This document shows, piece after piece, positions 25,533-34,404 of a DNA stretch of 64,000 bases; positions within the stretch are counted from its first letter, which is position 1; each line of letters starts with the position of its first letter. The position numbers and the translations under genes were made by a program. The notes beneath the pieces were generated by a model that had not been told where the DNA came from, made no database searches, and saw only the letters and a list, made by a program, of their open reading frames with translations. The DNA is from Peribacillus kribbensis DSM 17871 (GTDB lineage: Bacteria > Bacillota > Bacilli > Bacillales > DSM-1321), in contig NZ_AUMQ01000016.1 of the NCBI RefSeq assembly GCF_000430765.1, positions 1-64,000 of the forward strand. Direction: 5' to 3'.

Positions 25533-27956
25533 TCACCTCTTTAATGTATTGGCAGCCTTTTGTTCAGAAAGTAATTTCCAAATTTTATTTGGGCTTAGTG
25601 GAAGTGAATCAATCGTTACGCCAAAGGGTTTCAATGCATCGCTTACCGCATTAGCAATTGCCACAGGAGCACTCATGGTATTTCCTTCACCCAGCCCTTT
25701 TGCTCCAAGTGGAGTAACCGGAGATGGAGTTTCAATATGCCTAATGGTAATATTCGGAATTTCCGGTGCAGTTGGACAGAGGTAATCCATAAAGGTGCCT
25801 GTTAAGAATTGACCTTTTTCATCATAGGCAAGTTCTTCGTAAAGCGCCCCGCCTAGTCCATGGACCAGCCCTCCATATATCTGCCCGTCCACAATTAAGG
25901 GATTCAACAATTTACCTGCATCATGGATTGTAATATAGTCCAGGATTTCCACTTGACCTGTCTCTGGATCTATTTCTACTGTGACCATATCCGCAACAAA
26001 TCCATAGGTGATAGAAGAATTTATTAAATCATTCTGATCCGGTGGTTCAGCTATTTTTGCGGTGTAATAGTACGTTTCATAGATTCCGGGTTCCATTCCC
26101 TCAGGAAGGGACAAAGGGTTCCAATGCGCTGATCCAGCTGCTCTTTTCAATGGCCACCTTATGGAAGAATCACTTTTTGATAGGATGGCAGCATTCTCAA
26201 AGTAAAGGTCCTCTTCAGGTACCTGGAGATGATGAGCACCTATTTGTAATAATTTCTTCTTTACTTTCTGAGCGGCCAGATAAACAGCACTTGAACCAAG
26301 TGATGCAAAACGGCTGGAATAGCTTCCAGAAGCAATGGACCACGGACTTGTAGATGTGTCGAGTTCAGCTACTACATTAATTTGTTCCTTCGGAATCTGA
26401 AGCACATCCGCTACGATTTGGGCGGTCACCGTCTCATGGCCCTGGCCTGTCGGCGCCGTACTGATTCTGACATTTACAAATCCCATAGGATCCATGGAAA
26501 CGGTCGCTGCTTCGGTACAGCCGGACTTCGGCAGAGACGCGGCCCGTTCATCAGGGGTTAAGGCAATGGTAATGTACCCCATATTTGAGCCTGAAGGTTC
26601 TACAATGCAAGCGAGCCCTACCCCAAAAATCCTGCCCTTACCTCTGGCTTCTTCCTGCTTTTTCCTGAATTCCTTGTACCGGCCGGTATCCAGCGCCAGT
26701 TGAAGCGCCCTCTCGTAATCCCCGCTGTCATAAATTCCGCCTGATGCCGTCTGGTAGGGAAATTGACGGGTCTTTATCAAATTCTTTTGGATGACATCTA
26801 CGGGATCTAAATGTAGTTTAAACGCTATCATTTGCATAATCCGTTCCAATGGAAAGTAGAGTTCCTGGCCTCCATATCCCCTAATCAATCCTGTCGGCAA
26901 TTTATTTGTCATCACTACATACCCATCGATCTTCAGGTTAGGAATATCATATGCACCGGTGGTATTTGCATGGGTCCGGTAAAGGCATGCTGGTTCTGGT
27001 GCACGAATATAGGCGCCGACATTATCCATCATCTTCATCTTAAGGCCAAGAACTTTCCCATCCTCATTCACCGCAGCTTCGATATAGGTCACCCGGTCTG
27101 TTCCACTGGAGCTTGCTGACAAATGTTCCTGTCTGTCTTCAATCCATTTGACAGGGCATCCGGCGATCCGGCTGGCAACGGCTAATAAAACCATATACGG
27201 AAAGGTACCTGCCTTAATTCCATAACTTCCGCCGATGTCTTTTGGAATAATGATTCTAAGCCGATTACTAGGGATTTTTAAAGCTCCTGCCATAACGGAC
27301 TGAATGATAAACGGTCCGTGAAAGTTGGCATGAATGGTATATCGGTCTGAACTATTTTCATATTGTGCAATGATCCCATACGTTTCCACAGGAGTAGCCG
27401 AATATTTTGGAAAATGGAATTTATGTTTGACGATTAGGTCGGCCTCATTAAATGCACGGTCGACATCTCCATAATGAAAGGAACGATGGTTTGCGATATT
27501 GGAACCAACATTCTCATGCAGCAAAGGCGCATCTTGGTCCATCGTCTTTTCTATATCAACTATTGGCTGCAGCGGCTCGTATTTTACTCTTACCAATTCG
27601 GCTGCATCTTCAGCTACATACCTGTCTTTTGCCACGATGACGGCAACTGGTTCTCCCACATACCTTACTTTATCTATGGCAATGGGATAATAGTTAACAG
27701 GTGCACTGACACCGACACTAAAGGGATTCAGGTAGGCTTCGATTTCTCTGCCAGTTATAACTCCTTTAACCCCAGGCACCAATAAGGCTTCCGACACATC
27801 GATGGACTTTATGATGGCGTGGGGGTACGTACTGCGCACTATTGCTGCATGAGCTGTATTTGGGGGTACGCCAATATCATCAATATACGTCCCTTGCCCT
27901 GTTAGCAATCTTGCATCTTCTACTCGGGTTACCGAGCTGCCAATAACATTCTTCAT
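25533..27956 (-). CDS. Molybdenum hydroxylase, molybdopterin-binding large subunit
   Basis: An 807-aa xanthine dehydrogenase/CoxL-family large subunit. Cofactor contacts are visible at DIGGSYGIKAG, GLIRGYGGQELYF, PTGQGHETV and the C-terminal GAKGLGEGNT with the catalytic Glu. The form-I CO-dehydrogenase motif AYxCSFR is absent and the corresponding loop is RGYGG, so it is not a CO dehydrogenase. With a CoA ligase next door, hydroxylation of an aromatic or N-heterocyclic carbon by water is likely. The start ATG directly abuts the stop of the mocA-like gene. Confidence 0.93.
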   Translation of the reverse strand: MKNVIGSSVTRVEDARLLTGQGTYIDDIGVPPNTAHAAIVRSTYPHAIIKSIDVSEALLVPGVKGVITGREIEAYLNPFSVGVSAPVNYYPIAIDKVRYVGEPVAVIVAKDRYVAEDAAELVRVKYEPLQPIVDIEKTMDQDAPLLHENVGSNIANHRSFHYGDVDRAFNEADLIVKHKFHFPKYSATPVETYGIIAQYENSSDRYTIHANFHGPFIIQSVMAGALKIPSNRLRIIIPKDIGGSYGIKAGTFPYMVLLAVASRIAGCPVKWIEDRQEHLSASSSGTDRVTYIEAAVNEDGKVLGLKMKMMDNVGAYIRAPEPACLYRTHANTTGAYDIPNLKIDGYVVMTNKLPTGLIRGYGGQELYFPLERIMQMIAFKLHLDPVDVIQKNLIKTRQFPYQTASGGIYDSGDYERALQLALDTGRYKEFRKKQEEARGKGRIFGVGLACIVEPSGSNMGYITIALTPDERAASLPKSGCTEAATVSMDPMGFVNVRISTAPTGQGHETVTAQIVADVLQIPKEQINVVAELDTSTSPWSIASGSYSSRFASLGSSAVYLAAQKVKKKLLQIGAHHLQVPEEDLYFENAAILSKSDSSIRWPLKRAAGSAHWNPLSLPEGMEPGIYETYYYTAKIAEPPDQNDLINSSITYGFVADMVTVEIDPETGQVEILDYITIHDAGKLLNPLIVDGQIYGGLVHGLGGALYEELAYDEKGQFLTGTFMDYLCPTAPEIPNITIRHIETPSPVTPLGAKGLGEGNTMSAPVAIANAVSDALKPFGVTIDSLPLSPNKIWKLLSEQKAANTLKR

Positions 27957-28550
27957 CTAACAGACCTCCTCCCGAAGTAATTTTTGGTAGTCTACATCTG
28001 TGTCAATATCAGAAGCCATGCTTGTTTCCATATTTGAATAGTAAACCTGGCGTTTATACTTATTGATAATGGATTTACCGCCTTCATCACCATCTACAAA
28101 GTAAAATTCAGGAAACAGACGCCTATCAAATAAAACCGGGTGTCCTTTTTGATTTTTATAGCTTGACTGAACGATCAATGGTGCATCCTTCTGTGCAGAG
28201 TAATCTTCGATCACTTTGTTAATTTCATGTAATGTTATTAACGGCATATCACCGAGCAAGAACATGACCCCCGCAGTATCGGCCGGTACCGAGAGTAATC
28301 CTGACTTTATGGAAGCTGAAAGTCCCTTTGAAGCCTGTTCATTTAAGATGACCTTATCGATACCTGGTAAATAAGCTTCCTTTACCAATTCAGGGATCTG
28401 AGGATTTACTACGACCGAGATTCCGGACAACTTCGAGTTTAGGCTCTGCTCCATCACATGGCCCAATATGGATTTGCCTTTATAGGGAAGTAATAGCTTT
28501 GCGGTTCCCATTCGTCTGGAAAATCCCGCCGCAAGAATAATTCCCCAAAT
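27957..28550 (-). CDS. MobA/MocA-like molybdenum cofactor cytidylyltransferase
   Basis: A nucleotidyltransferase of the MocA family that matures Moco for xanthine-dehydrogenase-type enzymes. The first ATG (28511) falls inside the NTP-binding motif, whose start (IILAAGFSRRMG) is encoded just upstream in the same frame. An in-frame TGA at 28580-28578 limits extension, and no ATG, GTG or TTG lies between. A non-AUG start is therefore likely: ATT at 28550, or ATC at 28565 or 28571 (the ATC at 28571 lies 11 bp after AAGGAG). Later motifs LLGDMPLI and KGHPVLF are intact. It overlaps or nearly abuts the xdhC-like gene and abuts the large subunit, so translational coupling may permit the odd start. 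Confidence 0.85.
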   Translation of the reverse strand: MWGIILAAGFSRRMGTAKLLLPYKGKSILGHVMEQSLNSKLSGISVVVNPQIPELVKEAYLPGIDKVILNEQASKGLSASIKSGLLSVPADTAGVMFLLGDMPLITLHEINKVIEDYSAQKDAPLIVQSSYKNQKGHPVLFDRRLFPEFYFVDGDEGGKSIINKYKRQVYYSNMETSMASDIDTDVDYQKLLREEVC

Positions 28551-28558
28551 CTTTTTTG

Positions 28559-29677
28559 TTACGATATCGATAGGACTTCACGCTCCTTCTCAACACCAAA
28601 AAGTGCACCCTTTACTTCGCTCAATCTGCGGCCAGTCCCGCCACGGTAAGCAGCCATTATTTCGGCTGCCATACTTAACGCAATTTCTTCTGGGGTTTTC
28701 GAACCCAAATCCAGACCAATCGGGCTATGAATCACATGCAGACCCGGGCATGTTCCAGGAGTCATAGTGGTTCCAATCAATTGATCTGTTCTTTTTCTCG
28801 GCCCTAGCACGCCTATATATGCAGGTGCCATTTTTAAAATGCGCTCTAATATGGCTTGGTCTTGCAGAAAGTTGTGTGTCATTAGGATGATATATGAGTT
28901 TTGGTTGATTTCGATTTCCGGAATCTCTCCCGAAGGATAGACGATCAGCCGATCCGCTTCGGGGAAATTCTTTTTATTAGCAAACGCTGCTCTATAATCT
29001 AATACTGTGATATGCCAATTCAATGTTTTCGCTATTTTCACTAACGGAATGGCGTCAGGGCCGGCACCAAAGATGATTAGATTAGGGGGTGGTTCAGTAA
29101 ACTCATAGAAAACCAGAAGCTTGGAATTGCCCGCAATAGTGGCAAGGCTATTCTTTTTTGTTTGTCTTCTGCTCTGGTAGTCCTGCAGGATTTCCTGGAA
29201 TGGAAGTGCGGGCAATTCCTTAGCTGCAGGTTCAACCATCCAAGATGTTCCAAGCAGCGATGTGTCGTTACACTCCACTATGGTGATTCTGTGGATGGGT
29301 TTCGTTTGAGCAGCTAAAAAAAAGGATTCTATTATATTTGCCCTGCTTTTGTTTTCTTCAGGAACATAAGGCTCCAAAAAAACATTGAGTTTTCCGTTGC
29401 AGCCTAAGCCTAATCCCCACACAATATCCCCATCATCCTGAAAATCATAATGAACAATCCTTGGAAGCCCCGACGCCAGTATGTCATGTACGTACTCCTG
29501 TAAGTCCCCTTCTACACAGCCCCCGCTTAAAAGGCCTGTTAAGACTCCATCTTCACTAATAAAGCATTTGGCCCCGGTTTTTTGATAGGTTGATCCTTCT
29601 GTCGAAATAATAGTCCCAACAACGCCTCTTAAACCGTTACGTTTACATCTTTGTAACTCCTTGTAAATGGAGTTCAT
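28559..29677 (-). CDS. XdhC/CoxI-family molybdenum cofactor insertion protein
   Basis: A 372-aa maturation factor. The N-terminal XdhC_CoxI domain shows GTIISTEGSTYQKTGAKC, LSGGCVEGDL and GLGLGCNGKLNVFLEP. The C-terminal Rossmann-like domain shows IIFGAGPDAIPL, VLDYR and HSPIGLDLGSKTPEEIALS. XdhC proteins bind Moco and insert it, sulfurated, into the large subunit. It lies 15 bp after the response-regulator gene and leads the hydroxylase operon. Confidence 0.93.
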   Translation of the reverse strand: MNSIYKELQRCKRNGLRGVVGTIISTEGSTYQKTGAKCFISEDGVLTGLLSGGCVEGDLQEYVHDILASGLPRIVHYDFQDDGDIVWGLGLGCNGKLNVFLEPYVPEENKSRANIIESFFLAAQTKPIHRITIVECNDTSLLGTSWMVEPAAKELPALPFQEILQDYQSRRQTKKNSLATIAGNSKLLVFYEFTEPPPNLIIFGAGPDAIPLVKIAKTLNWHITVLDYRAAFANKKNFPEADRLIVYPSGEIPEIEINQNSYIILMTHNFLQDQAILERILKMAPAYIGVLGPRKRTDQLIGTTMTPGTCPGLHVIHSPIGLDLGSKTPEEIALSMAAEIMAAYRGGTGRRLSEVKGALFGVEKEREVLSIS

Positions 29678-29692
29678 CTTTTCACCTCCCTT

Positions 29693-30466
29693 TCAGCTTG
29701 TAATTGTCACACTAGGATCCAAATGAAATTGTTCCCGGTACTCTGTGGGCGTTTTTCCCACTAATTTTTTGAAGGCAGTGGCAAAATAACTGGAATTGGC
29801 AAAGCCTGTATTATTGGCAATTACTTCAACTGGAAGTGAAGACAAACGAAGCATCCCCTTGGCTTTTTGAACTCTTACAAACATTACATACTCAACAAAG
29901 GTCATTCCCGTTTCTTCCTTAAATAACCTGCTAAAATAAGATGGGCTAAGGTATACCCTATTAGAGATGGCTTTTAGCGTTAAAGATTCTCCATAGTTCA
30001 TTTGTATATATTGGATAGCACTGTCGATCGGATTCTTTAAATCTGTTACAAACTCTCCCGACGAATGATTAATCCCATAATGAACCTGAGAGCTGATTTC
30101 TGGCGCAAGGACCCTGTCAAACGTTTCTATTAGTTCATTTTTTGAAACCGGTTTCAATAAATAAGAAGAAAAACCAGAGTTCATTGCCTTTTGTACTAAT
30201 TCAAACATTTTCAACTGAGTGAGAACGATAATGGGTAAAGTAGGATACAATTGGAGAGCTGTCCGGCCAAATTGAATCCCATCCATATCAGGTAAAGATA
30301 AGTCCATAATTAGGGCACTTGGCTGATTTTGCTTAAGAAGCAGCGATCCTCGTTGAACGGTACTTGCTTCATAAATGGATAGAAAATGATATTTACTTTC
30401 CCTTATTTTGCAGCTTACCTCTTGCCTCGCCATTTGGTCATTATCAACAATAAGCAATTCAGCCAA
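29693..30466 (-). CDS. Response regulator with AraC-type output domain
   Basis: 257 aa. Residues 1-120 are a receiver with Asp8/Asp10 acid pocket (IVDNDQ), phospho-acceptor Asp55 (MDLSLPDMDG) and Lys105 (LLKPVSK). Residues ~150-255 are an AraC-type double helix-turn-helix (YLSPSYFSRLFKEETGMTFVEYV, then GFANSSYFATAFKKLVGKTPTEYR). This is YesN-like. No histidine kinase gene is adjacent, so its partner is elsewhere. It is the first gene of the molybdenum-hydroxylase block, 15 bp before xdhC, and likely controls it. Confidence 0.92.
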   Translation of the reverse strand: MAELLIVDNDQMARQEVSCKIRESKYHFLSIYEASTVQRGSLLLKQNQPSALIMDLSLPDMDGIQFGRTALQLYPTLPIIVLTQLKMFELVQKAMNSGFSSYLLKPVSKNELIETFDRVLAPEISSQVHYGINHSSGEFVTDLKNPIDSAIQYIQMNYGESLTLKAISNRVYLSPSYFSRLFKEETGMTFVEYVMFVRVQKAKGMLRLSSLPVEVIANNTGFANSSYFATAFKKLVGKTPTEYREQFHLDPSVTITS

Positions 30467-31074
30467 TCATTCTCTCCTCCTAACAAAATCTTAATAAACA
30501 TAGATTGACAGCGGTTTCATTTTTTTATTTTATCTTTTTTAAATTTATCTCACTTTTTAAAATTTTCTAATTAATTTTATCCTATTTGATATATCTTTTC
30601 ATTGGTTTTAAATTTTTGCTATATCACTTTTAAATATTTCCTATTATCCCTTTTAACTAAAAAAATCGATTCTTTCGTGCTTCTGTCTCAGCTGGGATAA
30701 GGTAATACTGATTTAAGGGTTTACTATGGGGAGAAAAGAGAAGAACTTGTAAATATTAAGTTTAGAAGTGAATGCATTTGCGGTGGATGTACGGCTTCGA
30801 GATACGCCCTCACTCCTCGGGCCTGTAGAATGTAGTTTTTGTAAAATAGGTAAAAAAGATGAAAATAATAATCAAATACAAACAATGATACAGTCATTGT
30901 TCTAGAAATACGAGCCACGCTACAGCAATCCTTAGTGGTTCGAAGCCGTATTTATATAGGTATAAAAAATAGCCCATCCAAAAATTAGACGGGCTCTACA
31001 TAGAGAGTATCGAGTGTTTCTATATAATATATCCTGTTCCTTATTTTATCCTTAAGTTGAAATGGTTTTATTTA
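30467..31074. other. AT-rich intergenic region with an inverted-repeat element
   Basis: 608 bp without a supported gene. 30490-30660 is very AT rich and probably holds the promoter of the response-regulator operon, though no clear -35/-10 stands out. An 11-bp perfect inverted repeat (TACGGCTTCGA at 30790-30800, TCGAAGCCGTA at 30940-30950) bounds a 161-bp segment that could be a small MITE-like element or a structured RNA. Confidence 0.4.
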
Positions 31075-31653
31075 TCAGGAGGTGAAAAGATGATTTCCTA
31101 TTCTCTTTTCAACCGGCCTAGAATGCATGAATCCATCATTTGTAGCATCGGGATTAAAGAAATATAATGCGGTGGTAATCTTTGAATTGCTATAAAGAGC
31201 TTCATTCACTGCCTTTTTGGCATCCTGTCCGGCCGGCTTATTAATCTGTCCGTTTGAAACTGGCTGGAACTGCTTCTTCTGGTAAATGACTTCCTTTACT
31301 GTATCCGGGAATTGGCCGCTCTGGACACGGTTAATCACCACTTCCGCTACAGCCACTTTGCCTTTATAGGGTTCCCCTTTAGCTTCTGCTTGCACAAGGC
31401 GTTCAAGAAGCTTTTTTTCTGGCACGGATAGTTTGATTTCTGGTCCTTTGGGTGCAGCTTTTTTAGGGGCAGCGGCCTTCTTTTTTTCTGCCGCATTACG
31501 AGGTGTATGTTTTGAAGCTTCTCTTTTCTTTTGGTCAACTGCCATTACTGTTTTTTCCTGACTCGAGGAGTTCCCTCTAAATGAACCTGGGATCGTCAGC
31601 GTGAGTAATAAGGCCGTTACAAGAAATAGAGCAGCGCTTTGCTTTATTCTCAT
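31075..31653 (-). CDS. Secreted cell-wall hydrolase, SleB-type hydrolase domain
   Basis: 192 aa from the ATG at 31653, which follows AGGGAGACG. An upstream ATG at 31689 exists. An N-terminal signal or anchor (ALFLVTALLLTLTIPGSF) is followed by a Lys/Ala/Pro-rich linker (residues ~45-75). The C-terminal SleB/CwlJ-type domain (residues ~80-192) has ERLVQAEAKGEPYKGKVAVA with the catalytic-site Glu, VVINRVQSGQFPDTV and LYFFNPDATND. The family cleaves peptidoglycan, mostly spore cortex. It lacks the LysM or peptidoglycan-binding domain common in SleB, so a general wall role is also possible. Confidence 0.88.
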   Translation of the reverse strand: MRIKQSAALFLVTALLLTLTIPGSFRGNSSSQEKTVMAVDQKKREASKHTPRNAAEKKKAAAPKKAAPKGPEIKLSVPEKKLLERLVQAEAKGEPYKGKVAVAEVVINRVQSGQFPDTVKEVIYQKKQFQPVSNGQINKPAGQDAKKAVNEALYSNSKITTALYFFNPDATNDGFMHSRPVEKRIGNHLFTS

Positions 31654-31785
31654 CGTTCGTCTCCCTTGCATAAGATTTACTCCATACATGCTAACATGAG
31701 AGCACTGCTCAAATCACCCCCAAATTCTTACCATGGAAATGCGTCTACTTTTTTCCTGTGATATGTAATAGGTATCATTGTCATA

Positions 31786-31818
31786 ATAAAAGCCAACGGT
31801 GAAAAATCACCATTGGCT
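31786..31818 (-). terminator. Rho-independent terminator of the 224-aa hypothetical gene
   Basis: On the minus strand AGCCAATGGTGA pairs with TCACCGTTGGCT (one mismatch) around a short loop and is followed by TTTTATT, about 40 bp after the stop codon. Confidence 0.75.
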
Positions 31819-31856
31819 TGTCTATAGTATACAGAACGTTACATAAGACTCATGCA

Positions 31857-32531
31857 TTAAAGGGATTTTATTGTATCTAAGAGGATTCCCATCGTCTTCC
31901 CTTTAAATGCGTCAGGAACGGTTTCATCATTTGGATCTTCATAATAGCAGCTTCCGTCTTCCTTGTATTGGTAACCAAGATCGAAAAGCTTTTCCTTTAG
32001 TGATTGAGGAATTGTGTTAGAACCTGTCTCTGTAGTAAAGGCAGCAGTTGGATAGATTTTTGCATCCTTATCATTTTTTCCGGTCCACACAACAAATAAA
32101 TCGTTATCATTCCTTAGAATCCACTGCCCTTTAGAATATAAAGAAATACGGCCGTTCTCCAAGGAGGAAATCCCATCGAGATTGATGCCAAAGATATCAT
32201 TAATGACCTTCCTGATTTCTGGCCCCGTTAGCTTATTCTGTCTTGATCTCAAAAACAAATCCATGGCTTCTGCTTTTTTCATAGCCATGATTTTCTGATC
32301 GATCTCGGTTTTATTAGACCCCGTCCCTATTTCTTTAAGGATGCCTTCCATGATCTCTTCAGGGTATTTCAAGACCACACTTCCGTGATATTCTGAAGAA
32401 ATTCTGTCTAAATCAATCTCAAAAATATCTTTGACCACTCTGGTAATATCGCTTCCTGATGGACTTGCGGGTAAGCGGCAATCCATTCTATTCACTTTTG
32501 CCGTTGTCCGATCATTTTCATTTGATTTCAT
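31857..32531 (-). CDS. Hypothetical protein with internal duplication
   Basis: A 224-aa protein I do not recognise. It is hydrophilic, with no signal peptide or membrane helix. Two copies of a ~40-residue unit are visible: SDITRVVKDIFEIDLDRISS (about residues 27-46) and PEIRKVINDIFGINLDGISS (about residues 104-123), each followed by a short beta-like stretch. The C-terminus has an aromatic, acidic loop (YQYKEDGSCYYEDPNDE). The ATG follows GAGGAGCTG. It is monocistronic, with its own terminator, between a wall hydrolase and a ThDP enzyme. Confidence 0.75.
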   Translation of the reverse strand: MKSNENDRTTAKVNRMDCRLPASPSGSDITRVVKDIFEIDLDRISSEYHGSVVLKYPEEIMEGILKEIGTGSNKTEIDQKIMAMKKAEAMDLFLRSRQNKLTGPEIRKVINDIFGINLDGISSLENGRISLYSKGQWILRNDNDLFVVWTGKNDKDAKIYPTAAFTTETGSNTIPQSLKEKLFDLGYQYKEDGSCYYEDPNDETVPDAFKGKTMGILLDTIKSL

Positions 32532-32755
32532 AAAAAGTGCAGCTCCTCGGCTATTTAATTCTAGGCTCTGTTATCATTTATTAGTAAGCGGAGAATTACG
32601 CTTAACTTGCTCTAGTTAAGACCAAACCCATGGATTTAGATCACATAAGCGGAAAAACTCCCTTTATTTTTAAGGGAATATGCATATTTCTTATTTAAAC
32701 GGATTTTTCTGCTTATTTTTCAAACACCGTGAATCAGAGCCTCGTTCTCTAAGAG

Positions 32756-34390
32756 TTACTTCCCAAAAGACGAAAGAAACTTGACTCTGTCTCCCATCGG
32801 GGGAACATTATTATCCACTAAGGCAATTTCAATAAGAGCAGGGCCTTCATTAGTCTGCAGAGGGGCAAGAAGGTCCATGTTAATATCTTTGAGACTTTCC
32901 ACTCTGGCAGATGGTATGCCCATTGATCTGGCCATGTCTGAAATATTCACCGGGTTTTGTTCAAACCTTGCATGTGACCGCTTATACTGAAGGTTATGTC
33001 CATGGTACACCATTCCAAGTCTGGCGTTATTAATCACAATAAATAAAATCGGCAGATTATATTCTTTTGCGGTAATCAATTCCATGCCGTGCATAAAGAA
33101 ACAGCCATCGCCTGTAATAGAGACTACCGGACGTTCGGGGTCCGCAAGCTTAGAACCAAGTGCAGCACTGATTCCGCTTCCCATCGCCCCAAAATGAACG
33201 TTTATATCAAACGTATCTTGTTCGAAGACTTTCATATAGTGAATGACATAGGACATAAATTCCCCGATATCAACCGTATAGCGGGTTGTCGAAGGCAGGT
33301 ATTCCTGCAGCTTGAAAAGGATATTTTGGGTGTTAAACTCCTGATTAACCTTAACCTCTTCGCTTGGTTTAAGCGTGAATGAGCTTTGCTTTCTTCCGAG
33401 CTCGTTTAATTCATTAGTCAGCATTTCCAGACTTAGAGAGATGTCCCCTAAAACTGGGATGTCGGTGTGATATCTGCGGTGAAAAACACTTTCATCGAAA
33501 TCAAGCTGAATAATAGACCGGTTATCGGACAGCTTGCTGCTATAATTGCTTGTGGCTGTTTCGCCGAGGCTTGAGCCGACAACCAGGATTGTCTCGCCCG
33601 AACCATTGTTGATGAGGTCAGAAGCCGGCTCTTGAGCTGCAAAGCCAAACACACCCGCATTCAATGGGTGGTCTGAAGGAATGCTTCCCTTAGCCTGGGG
33701 AGTGGTGATGATCGGCCATCCAAGCATGTCAGCCAGCTGCAGCAGCTGATCCTGTGAGCCCCTTATGCCCTGGCCGGCCAAAATAAACCCATCTTTAGAG
33801 TCATGTAGCTTTTTAGCGGCCTTCTTTATTGTGCTGGTCTCCGGTACGAGCGGCACCCTTTTTGGATAAGGAGGGATTTCCGTTTCCGGAATGCTTTCAA
33901 GCTGAACATCGATCGGCATGGCAACATGAACCGGTCCTGGAACCCCGGACAGCGCAATTTCCACCGCTTTGGCTACTTCTTTCACCAATTCCTTCCCTTC
34001 CCGAACGGTCACACTATATTTCGTGATGGATCTAAACACAGGTTCAGCATCCAGCTCCTGTGATGCATTTAAACCTTCTGTACTTACCGGTACAGCACCT
34101 GTTAGAAAGAGTACGGGCAGATGCTCCCTCATAGCGTTCGCTGCCCCTGTCACTAGATTCGTACCCCCAGGCCCGCTGCTTCCGATGCACACTCCCAGAG
34201 AGTTCTTATATTTCGCGTAGGAGGCTGCCATGTAAGAAGCCGCGCCTTCATGTTTGGTGATAATGGGCATGATATCAGGCATATCATATAATTCATCAAA
34301 GAACGCATTCACCGAACCGGCAGGAATGCCAAATATGTATTCAACCCCGCCGCCCTGGAGAAATTGCAGAACTGGTCTTACCGCTTTCAT
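32756..34390 (-). CDS. Thiamine-diphosphate-dependent enzyme, acetolactate synthase-like
   Basis: A 544-aa ThDP enzyme with the three domains of the AHAS/pyruvate-oxidase/benzoylformate-decarboxylase family. The catalytic Glu is in ITKHEGAASYMA. A central FAD/nucleotide-like domain follows (residues ~180-320), then the ThDP motif GDG...NN at SITGDGCFFMHG to FIVINNARLGM. Specificity residues do not identify the substrate. There is no regulatory (IlvH-type) subunit gene beside it, so biosynthetic AHAS is unlikely. It lies 14 bp after the GGDEF/EAL gene and shares its transcript. Confidence 0.85.
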   Translation of the reverse strand: MKAVRPVLQFLQGGGVEYIFGIPAGSVNAFFDELYDMPDIMPIITKHEGAASYMAASYAKYKNSLGVCIGSSGPGGTNLVTGAANAMREHLPVLFLTGAVPVSTEGLNASQELDAEPVFRSITKYSVTVREGKELVKEVAKAVEIALSGVPGPVHVAMPIDVQLESIPETEIPPYPKRVPLVPETSTIKKAAKKLHDSKDGFILAGQGIRGSQDQLLQLADMLGWPIITTPQAKGSIPSDHPLNAGVFGFAAQEPASDLINNGSGETILVVGSSLGETATSNYSSKLSDNRSIIQLDFDESVFHRRYHTDIPVLGDISLSLEMLTNELNELGRKQSSFTLKPSEEVKVNQEFNTQNILFKLQEYLPSTTRYTVDIGEFMSYVIHYMKVFEQDTFDINVHFGAMGSGISAALGSKLADPERPVVSITGDGCFFMHGMELITAKEYNLPILFIVINNARLGMVYHGHNLQYKRSHARFEQNPVNISDMARSMGIPSARVESLKDINMDLLAPLQTNEGPALIEIALVDNNVPPMGDRVKFLSSFGK

Positions 34391-34404
34391 TTATAGTTCC
34401 TCCT

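Noticed and set aside
25533-27956. Aerobic CO dehydrogenase (CoxL)
   Set aside because: The AYxCSFR active-site motif of form-I CoxL is absent; the loop reads RGYGG.
30724-30918. 64-codon minus-strand frame
   Set aside because: It lies within the AT-rich inverted-repeat segment, without a ribosome site or recognisable composition.
31069-31155. Plus-strand AGGAGGTGAAAAGATG start
   Set aside because: The site is antisense to the last codons of the SleB-type gene and opens only a 25-codon frame. It is a coincidence of the sequence encoding Phe-Thr-Ser-stop.
32756-34390. Biosynthetic acetohydroxyacid synthase (ilvB)
   Set aside because: No ilvH-type regulatory subunit or other branched-chain biosynthesis genes are nearby, and the gene is coupled to a c-di-GMP protein.
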